A stretch of DNA of 64,000 nucleotides. It comes from Flavobacterium cyclinae (GTDB lineage: Bacteria > Bacteroidota > Bacteroidia > Flavobacteriales > Flavobacteriaceae). Of this stretch, positions 17,103 to 25,793 are shown one piece after another. Position 1 is the stretch's first letter; every line of letters starts with the position of its first letter. A model generated the notes under the pieces. The model saw only the letters and a list, made by a program, of their open reading frames with translations. It was not told the DNA's origin and did no database searches. The stretch spans positions 2,666,001 through 2,730,000 of the forward strand of contig NZ_CP089095.1 of assembly GCF_021172145.1 (NCBI RefSeq). Direction: 5' to 3'. The translations under genes and the position numbers were made by a program.

Positions 17103-17927
17103 ATGAAACAATATCACGATTTAGTAAAACACGTATTAGAAAACGGCAACCAAAAAGGCGACCGTACAGGAACTGGAACCTTAAGTGTTTTTGGGTACCA
17201 AATGCGTTTTAATTTAAGCGAAGGTTTCCCAATGGTAACCACAAAAAAATTACACTTAAAATCGATTATTTACGAATTGTTGTGGTTTTTAAAAGGCGAT
17301 ACTAATATCAAATATTTACAAGAAAACGGTGTGAAAATTTGGGACGAATGGGCGGATGAAAATGGCGATTTAGGTCCGGTTTACGGCCACCAATGGCGTA
17401 ATTGGAACAGCGAAGAAATTGACCAAATTACCGAATTAATCGAAACATTAAAAACCAACCCAAACAGCAGAAGAATGTTGGTTTCTGCTTGGAATCCTAG
17501 TGTTTTACCGGATACTTCAGTTTCGTTTGCAGAAAATGTTGCTAATGGAAAAGCCGCTTTGCCTCCATGTCATGCGTTTTTTCAGTTTTATGTGGCGGAT
17601 GGAAAATTAAGTTGCCAGTTGTACCAACGCAGTGCTGATATTTTCTTAGGTGTTCCGTTTAATATTGCATCTTATGCTTTGTTTACGATGATGATTGCAC
17701 AAGTTTGCGATTTACAAGTAGGCGAATTCATCCACACCTTTGGTGATGCGCATATTTACAACAACCATATCGAACAATTACAATTACAACTATCGCGCGA
17801 GTGTCGCCCTTTACCAACGATGAAATTAAATCCAGAAATTAAAAATATTTTCGATTTTAAATTTGAAGATTTTACATTAGAAGGGTATGACCCTCATCCC
17901 CATATTAAAGGAGTTGTGGCCGTTTAA
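17103..17927 (+). CDS. thyA: Thymidylate synthase
   Basis: This 274-residue ThyA-type enzyme methylates dUMP to dTMP with methylenetetrahydrofolate. The folate and phosphate sites are visible ([16 protein letters not shown] near residue 21, [10 protein letters not shown] near 124). The catalytic Cys156 lies in [13 protein letters not shown], and the C terminus ends IKGVVAV. It starts a tight cluster: two TonB-C proteins follow with gaps of 8 and 1 bases, and then folA, whose product regenerates the folate cofactor that ThyA oxidises. Confidence 0.97.
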   Translation: MKQYHDLVKHVLENGNQKGDRTGTGTLSVFGYQMRFNLSEGFPMVTTKKLHLKSIIYELLWFLKGDTNIKYLQENGVKIWDEWADENGDLGPVYGHQWRNWNSEEIDQITELIETLKTNPNSRRMLVSAWNPSVLPDTSVSFAENVANGKAALPPCHAFFQFYVADGKLSCQLYQRSADIFLGVPFNIASYALFTMMIAQVCDLQVGEFIHTFGDAHIYNNHIEQLQLQLSRECRPLPTMKLNPEIKNIFDFKFEDFTLEGYDPHPHIKGVVAV

Positions 17928-17935
17928 AAGATATT

Positions 17936-18733
17936 ATGAAAAAAATAGTATTAGCCCTTTTATTTATTGGTTTTTCTACCATAAAAACAACATCACAAGA
18001 GTATTCCGAATTATATTCTGACTTAGATAGTATTTCTAAAACAAATGTTGGTTCTAATTTTTACAGAATCTTAAGAATGTTTAATTACGAATACAACCAA
18101 ATAAATGATTCGTTAACTCAAGAAGAAAGAGTTATTGTTGGGATAATTAAAATTAACAGCAATAAGAAATTTCAATTTGTAACAATTAATGAAGAAAATA
18201 AAGACATAAAAAAATTATTAAATAATTTATTTTTAAAAGCTCCACCTTTTCCAATTGAAAATTTTGAAAAAGGTAAAGATTTGGAATACTTAACTGTAAA
18301 ATTTGATTTAAAAAAATACAATTACGAAGGAATAAAATTTAATGATATATTAATTCGACAAAGAGAGGAAAACAAAACCAATAGAATGGAGGAATTAGAT
18401 CTTTATCCTTCATTTGGTGGAAAACCAGAAAAATTTGCAGATAAAGAAAAAGCAATTGAAAGTATTAATGATATAATTAATAAAGTTGTAAGGAAAAATT
18501 TTAAGTATCCAGAATATGCAATGGAGAATGATATTCAAGGAAGAACCATTACAAATTTTGTAATTAATAAAGAAGGTGAAATAAGAACTATAATAGTTTA
18601 TTTTTCACATCCAGTACTTCAAAATCAGGCTTTAAAAATCGCAGAATTTCTACCAACATTTAACCCAGGCATCAAAGAAGGCAAACCAGTATCTGTAAAT
18701 TACCAATTCCCATTAACTTTTAGATTACAATAA
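17936..18733 (+). CDS. Exported TonB-C-terminal-domain protein
   Basis: The 265-residue product has a signal peptide (MKKIVLALLFIGFSTIKTTSQ), a Lys/Glu-rich region with no recognised domain, and a TonB C-terminal fold in the last ~80 residues (KYPEYAMENDIQGRTITNFV, then FLPTFNPGIKEGKPV). It lacks the membrane anchor and Pro-rich spacer of a normal TonB, so energy transduction is doubtful. Its last ~80 residues resemble the next gene's product, which suggests a local duplication with the first copy diverged. It lies between thyA and folA in a single packed transcript. Confidence 0.65.
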   Translation: MKKIVLALLFIGFSTIKTTSQEYSELYSDLDSISKTNVGSNFYRILRMFNYEYNQINDSLTQEERVIVGIIKINSNKKFQFVTINEENKDIKKLLNNLFLKAPPFPIENFEKGKDLEYLTVKFDLKKYNYEGIKFNDILIRQREENKTNRMEELDLYPSFGGKPEKFADKEKAIESINDIINKVVRKNFKYPEYAMENDIQGRTITNFVINKEGEIRTIIVYFSHPVLQNQALKIAEFLPTFNPGIKEGKPVSVNYQFPLTFRLQ

Positions 18734-18734
18734 A

Positions 18735-19202
18735 ATGAATAAAGCGAAACTCTTTTTCTTGTTTTTTATGTTCCAACTTCTGTCATTTGGACAAGAAGAA
18801 CCTAAAGAAATTAGTCAAATTCCTGTTGTTAAAGAAAATGTAAAAGAAGATTCAGAATTAACATTTGTAGAATTAGAAGCCCCTCCTATTTATCCTGGAT
18901 GTGAAAACACTCCTATAGCTGAGCAACGTGAATGTTTCAATACAAAATTAGGAGAACATGTAGTAAGACATTTCAGGTATCCAAAAGAAGCCCTAAACAA
19001 TAACATTCAAGGTAGAGTACTAGTGCAATTTATAATCGACCAGGAAGGTAGAGTAGAAAAAATTGTAACAAGAGGTCCTCATCCTTTATTAGAAAACGAG
19101 GCATTTAGAATAATAAATCGTTTGCCGAAAATGACTCCTGGTAAACAAAAAGGAAAACCTGTAAAAGTAAAGTACGCAATACCAATCACATTTAGAATAT
19201 AA
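18735..19202 (+). CDS. Exported TonB-C-terminal-domain protein
   Basis: A 155-residue protein with a signal peptide (MNKAKLFFLFFMFQLLSFGQ), then the motif APPIYPGCENTP and a complete TonB C-terminal domain (HFRYPKEALNNNIQGRVLVQ; MTPGKQKGKPVKV). The PPIYPGC block is frequent in Bacteroidota proteins of this type. It is shorter than its upstream neighbour and probably its paralogue. One base separates it from each neighbour, so it is co-translated with folA. Partner and substrate are unknown. Confidence 0.72.
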   Translation: MNKAKLFFLFFMFQLLSFGQEEPKEISQIPVVKENVKEDSELTFVELEAPPIYPGCENTPIAEQRECFNTKLGEHVVRHFRYPKEALNNNIQGRVLVQFIIDQEGRVEKIVTRGPHPLLENEAFRIINRLPKMTPGKQKGKPVKVKYAIPITFRI

Positions 19203-19203
19203 C

Positions 19204-19689
19204 ATGCTTACCATAATCGCAGCTGCATCGGAAAACAACGCTTTAGGAAAAGACAATCAATTGGTTTGGCATTTGCCAGATGATTTTAAACGTTTTAAAA
19301 GTTTAACTTCGGGACATTTTATTGTGATGGGAAGAAAGACCTTTGAAAGTTTCCCGAAACCGTTGCCAAATCGTACTCATGTAATAATTACAAGACAAAA
19401 GGACTACAAAGCACCAGAAGGTTGTCTGTTAGCAAGTAGTCTACAAGAAGCAATTGATCTATGTCCAAAAGAGGAAGAAGTTTTCATTATTGGCGGTGGC
19501 GAAATCTACAAACAATCCATCGAAATTGCAGACAAAATCGATTTAACTCGTGTGCATACTACCATTAATGCCGATACTTTTTTCCCCGAAATCGACGAAA
19601 CCAAATGGAAATTAGTTTTCGAAGAATTTCATTCCAAAGACGAAAAACACGAATACGATTTTACTTTTTTGACCTACAGTAGAAAATAG
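19204..19689 (+). CDS. folA: Dihydrofolate reductase
   Basis: The 161-residue product is a standard DHFR. It begins MLTIIAAASENNALGKDNQL, has the catalytic acidic residue in WHLPDDFKRFK near residue 26, and the NADPH-binding blocks VMGRKTFESFPKPLPNR and EEVFIIGGGEIYKQ. It reduces dihydrofolate to tetrahydrofolate with NADPH, completing the thymidylate cycle with the co-oriented thyA upstream. Confidence 0.96.
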   Translation: MLTIIAAASENNALGKDNQLVWHLPDDFKRFKSLTSGHFIVMGRKTFESFPKPLPNRTHVIITRQKDYKAPEGCLLASSLQEAIDLCPKEEEVFIIGGGEIYKQSIEIADKIDLTRVHTTINADTFFPEIDETKWKLVFEEFHSKDEKHEYDFTFLTYSRK

Positions 19690-19699
19690 TTTTTTTAGA

Positions 19700-19742
19700 A
19701 CGCGGATGACACAGATTTGACAGATTTTCACAGATTTTTTTT
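19700..19742 (+). repeat. CACAGATT-type intergenic repeat
   Basis: GCGGATGACACAGATTTGAC is followed by CAGATTTTCACAGATTTTTT. The same CACRGATT words occur at 1873-1934 and, more weakly, at 13141-13155. Confidence 0.45.
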
Positions 19743-19813
19743 AATTTCTTAAATCAGTGTTTCAAAAAACATTTCTTTAATTTCATTTTTGAAGTTGAAA
19801 TTGAATTTTACAA

Positions 19814-19842
19814 TTGTATTTGATTTTTTATCAGTACTTTTG
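19814..19842 (+). promoter_or_regulatory. Promoter of ubiE-porT
   Basis: TTG (19814-19816), an 18-base spacer and TACTTTTG (19835-19842) match the Flavobacterium consensus closely. It fixes the ubiE start at 19863, because the earlier in-frame ATG at 19842 lies in the promoter. Confidence 0.75.
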
Positions 19843-19862
19843 TGTTCGAAAAAAATTGCAAA

Positions 19863-20594
19863 ATGTCAAAAAATATTACGCCATATCAAGACTCTGAATT
19901 AGGAAAAAAAGAACAAGTTGCTCAAATGTTTGATACCATTTCTGAAAATTATGATGGTTTAAACCGAGTAATTTCTTTTGGAACCGATGCCAAATGGAAA
20001 AAGAAAATCTTAAAAATGATTTCGGCAAAACAGCCAAAATCTATTTTAGATATTGCAACTGGAACAGGTGATTTAGCGATTTTATTTGCCAATACATCGG
20101 CAACAGAAATTATTGGCTTAGATATTTCGCAAGGCATGCTTGACATTGGAAAGAAAAAAATTGCTGCTCAAAACTTGGATTCGAGAATTCAAATGGTGTT
20201 AGGCGATGGCGAAAATATTCCATATCCTGACAATTATTTTGATGCCATTACTGTTGCTTATGGCGTGCGTAATTTTGAAAATTTGGAGAAAGGATTAACC
20301 GATATTTTAAGAACATTAAAACCAGGCGGCCAATTGATTATTTTAGAAACTTCGGTTCCTACGCAATTCCCTTTTAAACAAGGGTATTATGTATACACGA
20401 ATTTCATTATGCCAACTATTGGGAAATTATTTTCAAAAGATAAAAAAGCATACCAATATTTATCCACTTCGGCACAAAATTTTCCTTTTGGAGAAGCTTT
20501 GAACAATATTTTGAGAGAAATTGGGTTTATAGACGTGAAGCATCTCCCTCAAACATTTGGAGTAGCCACTATTTATCAAGCATCTAAAAAATAA
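19863..20594 (+). CDS. ubiE: Demethylmenaquinone methyltransferase
   Basis: This SAM-dependent methyltransferase performs the last step of menaquinone synthesis. The 243-residue protein (MSKNITPYQDSELGKKEQVA) has the SAM site LDIATGTGDLAI, the acidic loop LDISQGMLDIGKKK, and the family motifs VAYGVRNFENLEKGL and LKPGGQLIILE. The upstream ATG at 19842 overlaps a consensus promoter element and is rejected. PorT follows 1 base after the stop, so the two share a transcript. Menaquinone as sole quinone is usual in this group, so MenG is an equivalent name. Confidence 0.94.
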   Translation: MSKNITPYQDSELGKKEQVAQMFDTISENYDGLNRVISFGTDAKWKKKILKMISAKQPKSILDIATGTGDLAILFANTSATEIIGLDISQGMLDIGKKKIAAQNLDSRIQMVLGDGENIPYPDNYFDAITVAYGVRNFENLEKGLTDILRTLKPGGQLIILETSVPTQFPFKQGYYVYTNFIMPTIGKLFSKDKKAYQYLSTSAQNFPFGEALNNILREIGFIDVKHLPQTFGVATIYQASKK

Positions 20595-20595
20595 T

Positions 20596-21288
20596 ATGAA
20601 GAAGTTTTTATTTTTATTACTTTTTTCACCTCTACTATTTGCTCAGGAAGGCATGTTTAGTAAAGACCCTATTATCAATAAGGAAAACTGGAACAAACAA
20701 CGCGTTCATTGGGGGTATTATCTAGGATTTAATAGCTTGGATTTTAAATTTGATTATTTATCAGTTACAGAAGACATTGAAGTTGGAACTACAACAGGTT
20801 TTAATGTGGGATTAATTGGAAATTTAAGATTAGCCGAATATTTTGATTTACGTTTTGAGCCGGGTTTGTACATTACTCAAAGAAATTTAACATATCCAAA
20901 TATAACTGATAATGTAGACCGATTAAGAGAAGTAAAATCAACTTACATATTCTTTCCTCTTTTATTAAAATATTCTGCTTTACGCACCGGAAATGTAAGA
21001 CCTTATTTACTTGGCGGTGTTTCAACTGCCATGAATTTAAGCAGTAATGCAAATTCTCCTGATGACAATCTAAACAACCGTTTTAGAATGACAAAATGGA
21101 CAAACTTTTACGAGGTAGGATTTGGAATCGATTTGTATTTAGAGTATTTTATTTTTTCTCCTTCTATAAGAGGCGTATTCAGTATGAATGATGAATTAAT
21201 TCGTGATAATGATCCTAATAGCCCTTGGACTGGAAATGTTCAAGAGATGAAAACACGTGGTTTTTTCATTAATTTTTCATTCCATTAA
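20596..21288 (+). CDS. porT: PorT/SprT family type IX secretion protein
   Basis: The 230-residue protein has a signal peptide (MKKFLFLLLFSPLLFAQ) and a PorT-type outer-membrane beta-barrel (FDLRFEPGLYITQRNL, YIFFPLLLKYSALRTGNVRP, ending in NFSFH). PorT (called SprT in F. johnsoniae) is required for type IX secretion and gliding, though its exact role is unclear. It sits directly behind ubiE, an arrangement I believe is also found in other Flavobacteria. Its presence suggests that the organism has a type IX secretion system encoded elsewhere. Confidence 0.85.
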   Translation: MKKFLFLLLFSPLLFAQEGMFSKDPIINKENWNKQRVHWGYYLGFNSLDFKFDYLSVTEDIEVGTTTGFNVGLIGNLRLAEYFDLRFEPGLYITQRNLTYPNITDNVDRLREVKSTYIFFPLLLKYSALRTGNVRPYLLGGVSTAMNLSSNANSPDDNLNNRFRMTKWTNFYEVGFGIDLYLEYFIFSPSIRGVFSMNDELIRDNDPNSPWTGNVQEMKTRGFFINFSFH

Positions 21289-21291
21289 GCC

Positions 21292-22017
21292 TTAGCTTCT
21301 TTTAAATTCGCTCAAAATAATTGCGGTTGCCGTTGCTACATTTAGACTTTCTGTAAGCTGAAGATTTCCAAAACGTGGAATAGCAATTCGTTGCGACACT
21401 AATTTTTCAACTGATGGCGAAATACCATTGGCTTCATTTCCCATAACAATAATGCCTTCTTTAGGTAATTTTTCTTGATAAATATTGTTCCCATCCATAA
21501 AAGTACCAAATACTGGTAACGAAGATTCTTTTAAAAACAATTCTAAATCACCATAAACAATATTTACCCTACTAATGGAACCCATTGTAGCTTGTACTAC
21601 CTTTGGATTATAAATATCAACCGACTCTTCGGAACAAAACAACGTTTCAATTCCAAACCAATCGCATAAACGAATAATTGTGCCTAAATTTCCTGGATCT
21701 CGAACATCATCTAACGCAAGAATTAATCCATTTTCGTTCCATTCTTTAGGGTTTGGCATTTTAAATACCGCTAAACATGTATTTGGATTAGCTAAAGCAC
21801 TAATTTTTTTTAATTCTGAATCTGTTATGGCATGAACTTTGTCTTTTGAAACATCAAGAAAATCCTGCTTAGTAGTAAACAAATAGAGCAATTCAAAGTT
21901 AGAAAATAACAATTCTTGAACTACTTTTATCCCTTCTGCGATGAAAAGTTGTTCTTGTTTTCTATATTTTTTTTGTTGTAAACTTGTTATTAGTTTAATT
22001 TGGTTTTTACTAACCAT
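21292..22017 (-). CDS. TrmH/SpoU family RNA 2'-O-methyltransferase
   Basis: This 241-residue SPOUT-fold enzyme methylates ribose in rRNA or tRNA. The N-terminal ~90 residues form the substrate-binding domain (KNQIKLITSLQQKKYRKQEQ, LFIAEGIKVVQELL). The C-terminal knot has the three family motifs: DVRDPGNLGTIIRLCDWFG, IIVMGNEANGISP near 190, and the terminal LTESLNVATATAIILSEF. Target RNA is not evident; it resembles the RlmB/TsnR group. It is divergent from tamL, with only 36 bases between the starts, so the promoters overlap. Confidence 0.9.
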   Translation of the reverse strand: MVSKNQIKLITSLQQKKYRKQEQLFIAEGIKVVQELLFSNFELLYLFTTKQDFLDVSKDKVHAITDSELKKISALANPNTCLAVFKMPNPKEWNENGLILALDDVRDPGNLGTIIRLCDWFGIETLFCSEESVDIYNPKVVQATMGSISRVNIVYGDLELFLKESSLPVFGTFMDGNNIYQEKLPKEGIIVMGNEANGISPSVEKLVSQRIAIPRFGNLQLTESLNVATATAIILSEFKRS

Positions 22018-22033
22018 AAAAATTGTATTTTTG
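22000..22033 (+). promoter_or_regulatory. Promoter of tamL
   Basis: TTG (22000-22002), a 23-base spacer and TATTTTTG (22026-22033). The TTG lies within the divergent methyltransferase gene. It leaves a short leader before the TTG start codon at 22054. Confidence 0.6.
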
Positions 22034-22053
22034 ACTAACTTTTAAAAAGTGCT

Positions 22054-24603
22054 TTGAGAAATAATTTATCAAAAATAACATTATTATTTGTAATCGGAAC
22101 AATAATTTATTCGTGTTCGTTAGTTAAACGTGTACCCGAAAGTGAAAAATTATTAGTTAAAAATGAGATTTACATTAATGATAAACTCAACAAGGAAGAA
22201 CGAGTTAATAATTTACTAGTTCAGCAACCGAATACAAAATTTTTAAATTATCCTTTTGGATTAACACTTTACAACGCGGCAAAACCTAATCCTGATTCTT
22301 CCTATCAAGCTTGGCTCAATAAAAAACCAAATCGAATTAAAAGATTAAATCGATTACTTTCTGCAAAACAAGTAGAGCGTTTAGGAAATTCATTTTTTGT
22401 GAGTGGATTACCTAAATTCATGAAAGAAACAGGTGAAGCTCCTGTAATTATTGATGAAAAAAAAGCAGAACGATCTAAAGAACGATTAAGCGGCTTCTAC
22501 TATAATAATGGTTTCATTAGAAACAAAGTAACCATGTCTATTGACTCTGTGGGTGATAGAAGAGGGAAAATTACATATAAAGTTGTAACAGGAAAACCTT
22601 ACTTTATTGATTCAATTTTTAAATTTATTGAAAGCCCTGTTATAGATAGTCTTTATTCTCTTGAAGAAAAAAAGAGTTTCATCAGAAAAGGCGATCAATA
22701 TAATTTTACAAACTTTGACATCGAACGAAAAAGAATTACCCAATATTTAAGAAATAATGGAGTATATCATTTTCAAGAAAGTAATGTTAAATACGATGCC
22801 ATTTATAATGATTCCATTCAAAAAATGAATGTCAATATTAAAATTGAAGACCGACTAGTAAAAAAAGATGATGAATTAATAAAGAGACCTTTTTCTATCT
22901 ATAAAATTAGTCAGGTAAACATTTTTACGAATAATACTTCAAAAAAAGAAAGCAATCAAGTTAATGACAGCACCACTTATAAAAACTTCACTATTTATAG
23001 TTCTGGAAAGTTAAAATATAAACCAAAGGCGATTACAAATGCTATTTTTATTGAAAAAGGAAATTTATTTAGTGATAAAGACAGAACATTGACTTTAAAA
23101 TCATTAAGTAATTTGAAAGTTTTCAATTATCCTACTATAGAATATATAGAGGACCAAAATGACACAACAAAAACTTCACTAATTGCAAATATTTATTTAA
23201 TTAGTAAACCAAAATTTATTTGGCAACCTTCAATTGATGTAACCACATCAGATATTCAAGAATTTGGTATAAGTGCCCGAATGGCCTTTACTTGGAGAAA
23301 TTTATTTAAAAGAGCCGAAACATTTGAATTATCAGCAAGAGGAAACATTGGTTCGTCTAAAGATTTAGCAAATCCAAACGATGTTTTTTTCAATATTTCA
23401 GAATATGGTGTTGAAGCAAAACTAAGTTTCCCAAGAATTGTTTTTCCAATTAACACTAAGAGCATAATAAAAAAGGAAATGCTTCCTACAACAAATGCTA
23501 ATATTGGTTTAACAAGCCAGCGTAATATTGGTCTTGACAAAGAAAATTTAACCGGAGTATTTAATTATAATTGGATTCCAAAAGAAAAACATACCATTCG
23601 ATTTGATTTATTGAACATCCAATTCATTAAAAATTTAAATCCAGAAAATTATTTTAATGTTTATACCTCATCCTACAACACCTTAAACAACTTAGCTCAA
23701 ATATACAATGTTGACCCAACTAATCTTGAGAATGGTAATTTAACAACTGAAGGTGCTGTTAATTTTATTGATGATGTTCAAACCGGTGGAACATCTTTAT
23801 TACCTTCTGATCCTGATTATAAAATCATCAGAAGCATTGGGGAAAGAAGAGAAAGATTAATTGAAAACAACTTAATCCTTTCATCTGCAATTACGTTTTT
23901 TAGAAATACAAAAGCGAATTTATTAGATAACAACTTTTACTCTATTAAAGCAAAAATAGAATCCTCTGGGAATGTTTTGTCGCTAATAGCTAATACCAAG
24001 AACGAACCTTTAAATGAAAACGGAAACAAAACCTTATTTGGAATTGAATATTCGCAATACATTAAAGGTGAAGTAGATTATATAAAACATTGGGATTTTG
24101 GAAAGAAAAACACTTTAGCCATGCGTGCATTTGCAGGTTTAGCAGTTCCTTATGGCAATGCACAATCTATTCCGTTTTCTCGAAGTTATTTTTCAGGAGG
24201 TTCTAATGACAACAGAGGTTGGCAAGCTTACAGTTTAGGACCTGGTCGTAGTGGAGGAATTAATGATTTTAATGAAGCCAACTTAAAATTAGCCTACAGT
24301 TTAGAATATCGCTTTCGAGTAGGAGGTAATTTTTACAGTGCTTTCTTTGCCGATATTGGAAATATTTGGAACGTTTTTGACAACATTACTGACAAAGACT
24401 ATACTTTTAACGGATTCAGCTCTTTTGAAGATTTAGCTGTTGGTTCTGGAATTGGTTTTAGATACGACTTTGATTTCTTTGTATTCCGTTTTGACTTGGG
24501 TTACAAAGCCTATGATCCTGCCAGAGAAATTGGCGATAGATGGTTAAAAGGAGTCAACTTTAGTAAAACAGTGCTAAATTTTGGTATTAATTATCCGTTC
24601 TAA
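22054..24603 (+). CDS. tamL: TamL-type lipoprotein of the BamA/TamA (Omp85) family
   Basis: The 849-residue product begins with a TTG codon; the next in-frame ATG lies far downstream and would remove the signal. The signal peptide ends IIYSC, with Cys21 as the lipidation site, matching TamL, the Bacteroidota lipoprotein form of TamA. POTRA-like repeats occupy roughly residues 130-400, and an Omp85 barrel follows (SRSYFSGGSNDNRGWQAYSL near 705; C-terminal LNFGINYPF). It probably helps insert outer-membrane proteins or move lipids with a TamB partner, which is not in this window. The aldolase gene follows 47 bases later with its own -7 element. Confidence 0.87.
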   Translation: MRNNLSKITLLFVIGTIIYSCSLVKRVPESEKLLVKNEIYINDKLNKEERVNNLLVQQPNTKFLNYPFGLTLYNAAKPNPDSSYQAWLNKKPNRIKRLNRLLSAKQVERLGNSFFVSGLPKFMKETGEAPVIIDEKKAERSKERLSGFYYNNGFIRNKVTMSIDSVGDRRGKITYKVVTGKPYFIDSIFKFIESPVIDSLYSLEEKKSFIRKGDQYNFTNFDIERKRITQYLRNNGVYHFQESNVKYDAIYNDSIQKMNVNIKIEDRLVKKDDELIKRPFSIYKISQVNIFTNNTSKKESNQVNDSTTYKNFTIYSSGKLKYKPKAITNAIFIEKGNLFSDKDRTLTLKSLSNLKVFNYPTIEYIEDQNDTTKTSLIANIYLISKPKFIWQPSIDVTTSDIQEFGISARMAFTWRNLFKRAETFELSARGNIGSSKDLANPNDVFFNISEYGVEAKLSFPRIVFPINTKSIIKKEMLPTTNANIGLTSQRNIGLDKENLTGVFNYNWIPKEKHTIRFDLLNIQFIKNLNPENYFNVYTSSYNTLNNLAQIYNVDPTNLENGNLTTEGAVNFIDDVQTGGTSLLPSDPDYKIIRSIGERRERLIENNLILSSAITFFRNTKANLLDNNFYSIKAKIESSGNVLSLIANTKNEPLNENGNKTLFGIEYSQYIKGEVDYIKHWDFGKKNTLAMRAFAGLAVPYGNAQSIPFSRSYFSGGSNDNRGWQAYSLGPGRSGGINDFNEANLKLAYSLEYRFRVGGNFYSAFFADIGNIWNVFDNITDKDYTFNGFSSFEDLAVGSGIGFRYDFDFFVFRFDLGYKAYDPAREIGDRWLKGVNFSKTVLNFGINYPF

Positions 24604-24616
24604 TTTTTTAAATTAT

Positions 24617-24624
24617 TATTTTTG
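24617..24624 (+). promoter_or_regulatory. -7 element for fbaA
   Basis: TATTTTTG, 26 bases before the aldolase start. No TTG is found at the usual spacing. Confidence 0.5.
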
Positions 24625-24650
24625 CAAACTATAACCAAAAACAAACAACT

Positions 24651-25718
24651 ATGAGTCACAATATTAAACCGGGTGTTGCAACCGGAGATCAAGTACAAGA
24701 AATTTTTAATTACGCTAAACAAAAAGGGTTTGCATTACCTGCAGTTAATGTTGTAGGTTCAAGTACAATAAATGGTGTTTTAGAAACAGCTGCTAAATTA
24801 AATGCCCCAGTTATTATTCAATTTTCTAATGGTGGAGCGCAATTTAACGCTGGAAAAGGATTGTCAAATGAGAATCAGAAATCTGCTATTTTAGGAGCAG
24901 TTGCTGGCGCAAAACACATTCATACTTTAGCAGAAGCTTATGGCGCAACAGTAATTTTACATACTGATCACTGTGCAAAAAATCTATTACCTTGGATTGA
25001 TGGCTTACTAGATGCTTCTGAAAAACATTTTGCTGAAACTGGAAAACCATTATTCAGTTCGCACATGATTGATTTATCTGAAGAGCCAATCGAAGAAAAC
25101 TTAGAGATTTCTAAAAAATATTTAGAAAGAATGAGTAAAATGGGCATGACTTTAGAAATTGAGTTAGGAATCACTGGTGGTGAAGAAGATGGTGTTGATA
25201 ATTCTGATGTGGATAGCTCTAAATTATATACTCAACCAGAAGAAGTTGCTTATGCTTATGAAGAATTAATGAAAGTAAGTCCAAGATTTACAATTGCGGC
25301 TTCTTTCGGAAACGTTCATGGTGTTTACAAACCAGGAAACGTAAAATTAACTCCAAAAATTCTTAAAAATTCGCAAGAATACGTTCAAAATAAATTCAAC
25401 ACTGGAAACAATCCGGTTGATTTTGTATTCCACGGAGGTTCTGGTTCTACTTTAGAAGAAATTAGAGAAGCTATTTCTTACGGAGTAATCAAAATGAATA
25501 TTGATACCGATTTACAGTTTGCTTTCACAGAAGGAATCAGAGATTACATGACTTCTAAAATTGATTATTTAAGAACACAAATTGGAAGTCCAGATGGAGC
25601 AGATAGTCCAAATAAAAAACATTACGATCCAAGAAAATGGGTTCGTGAAGGAGAAGTTACGTTCAACACAAGATTAGAACAAGCTTTTGCCGATTTAAAT
25701 AACGTGAACACTTTATAA
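24651..25718 (+). CDS. fbaA: Class II fructose-bisphosphate aldolase
   Basis: The 355-residue length and motifs match class IIA aldolases such as E. coli FbaA. Zinc-binding histidines are in VILHTDHCAKN near residue 105 and in SFGNVHGVYKPGNVKL near 220. The phosphate-binding stretch FHGGSGSTLEEI and NIDTDLQFAFTEG follow. It splits fructose 1,6-bisphosphate into the two triose phosphates in glycolysis and runs the reverse in gluconeogenesis. The downstream spacer to accD holds nested inverted repeats. Confidence 0.96.
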   Translation: MSHNIKPGVATGDQVQEIFNYAKQKGFALPAVNVVGSSTINGVLETAAKLNAPVIIQFSNGGAQFNAGKGLSNENQKSAILGAVAGAKHIHTLAEAYGATVILHTDHCAKNLLPWIDGLLDASEKHFAETGKPLFSSHMIDLSEEPIEENLEISKKYLERMSKMGMTLEIELGITGGEEDGVDNSDVDSSKLYTQPEEVAYAYEELMKVSPRFTIAASFGNVHGVYKPGNVKLTPKILKNSQEYVQNKFNTGNNPVDFVFHGGSGSTLEEIREAISYGVIKMNIDTDLQFAFTEGIRDYMTSKIDYLRTQIGSPDGADSPNKKHYDPRKWVREGEVTFNTRLEQAFADLNNVNTL

Positions 25719-25790
25719 GTTTGTTGTTTGTAGTTTGTTGTTTATTGTTATCAACAAACTATAAACCATTAACAATAAACAAGAAACAAA
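25719..25790 (+). repeat. Nested inverted repeats between fbaA and accD
   Basis: TAGTTTGTTG (25731-25740) is the exact complement of CAACAAACTA (25752-25761). The overlapping GTTTATTGTTA (25740-25750) is complementary to TAACAATAAAC (25770-25780). The two stems exclude each other. There is no T tract, so it is not a standard terminator. Confidence 0.6.
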
Positions 25791-25793
25791 ATT

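Noticed and set aside
19842..19862. An earlier ATG for ubiE at 19842
   Set aside because: It overlaps the TACTTTTG promoter box at 19835-19842, so it cannot be in the mRNA. 19863 fits the family.
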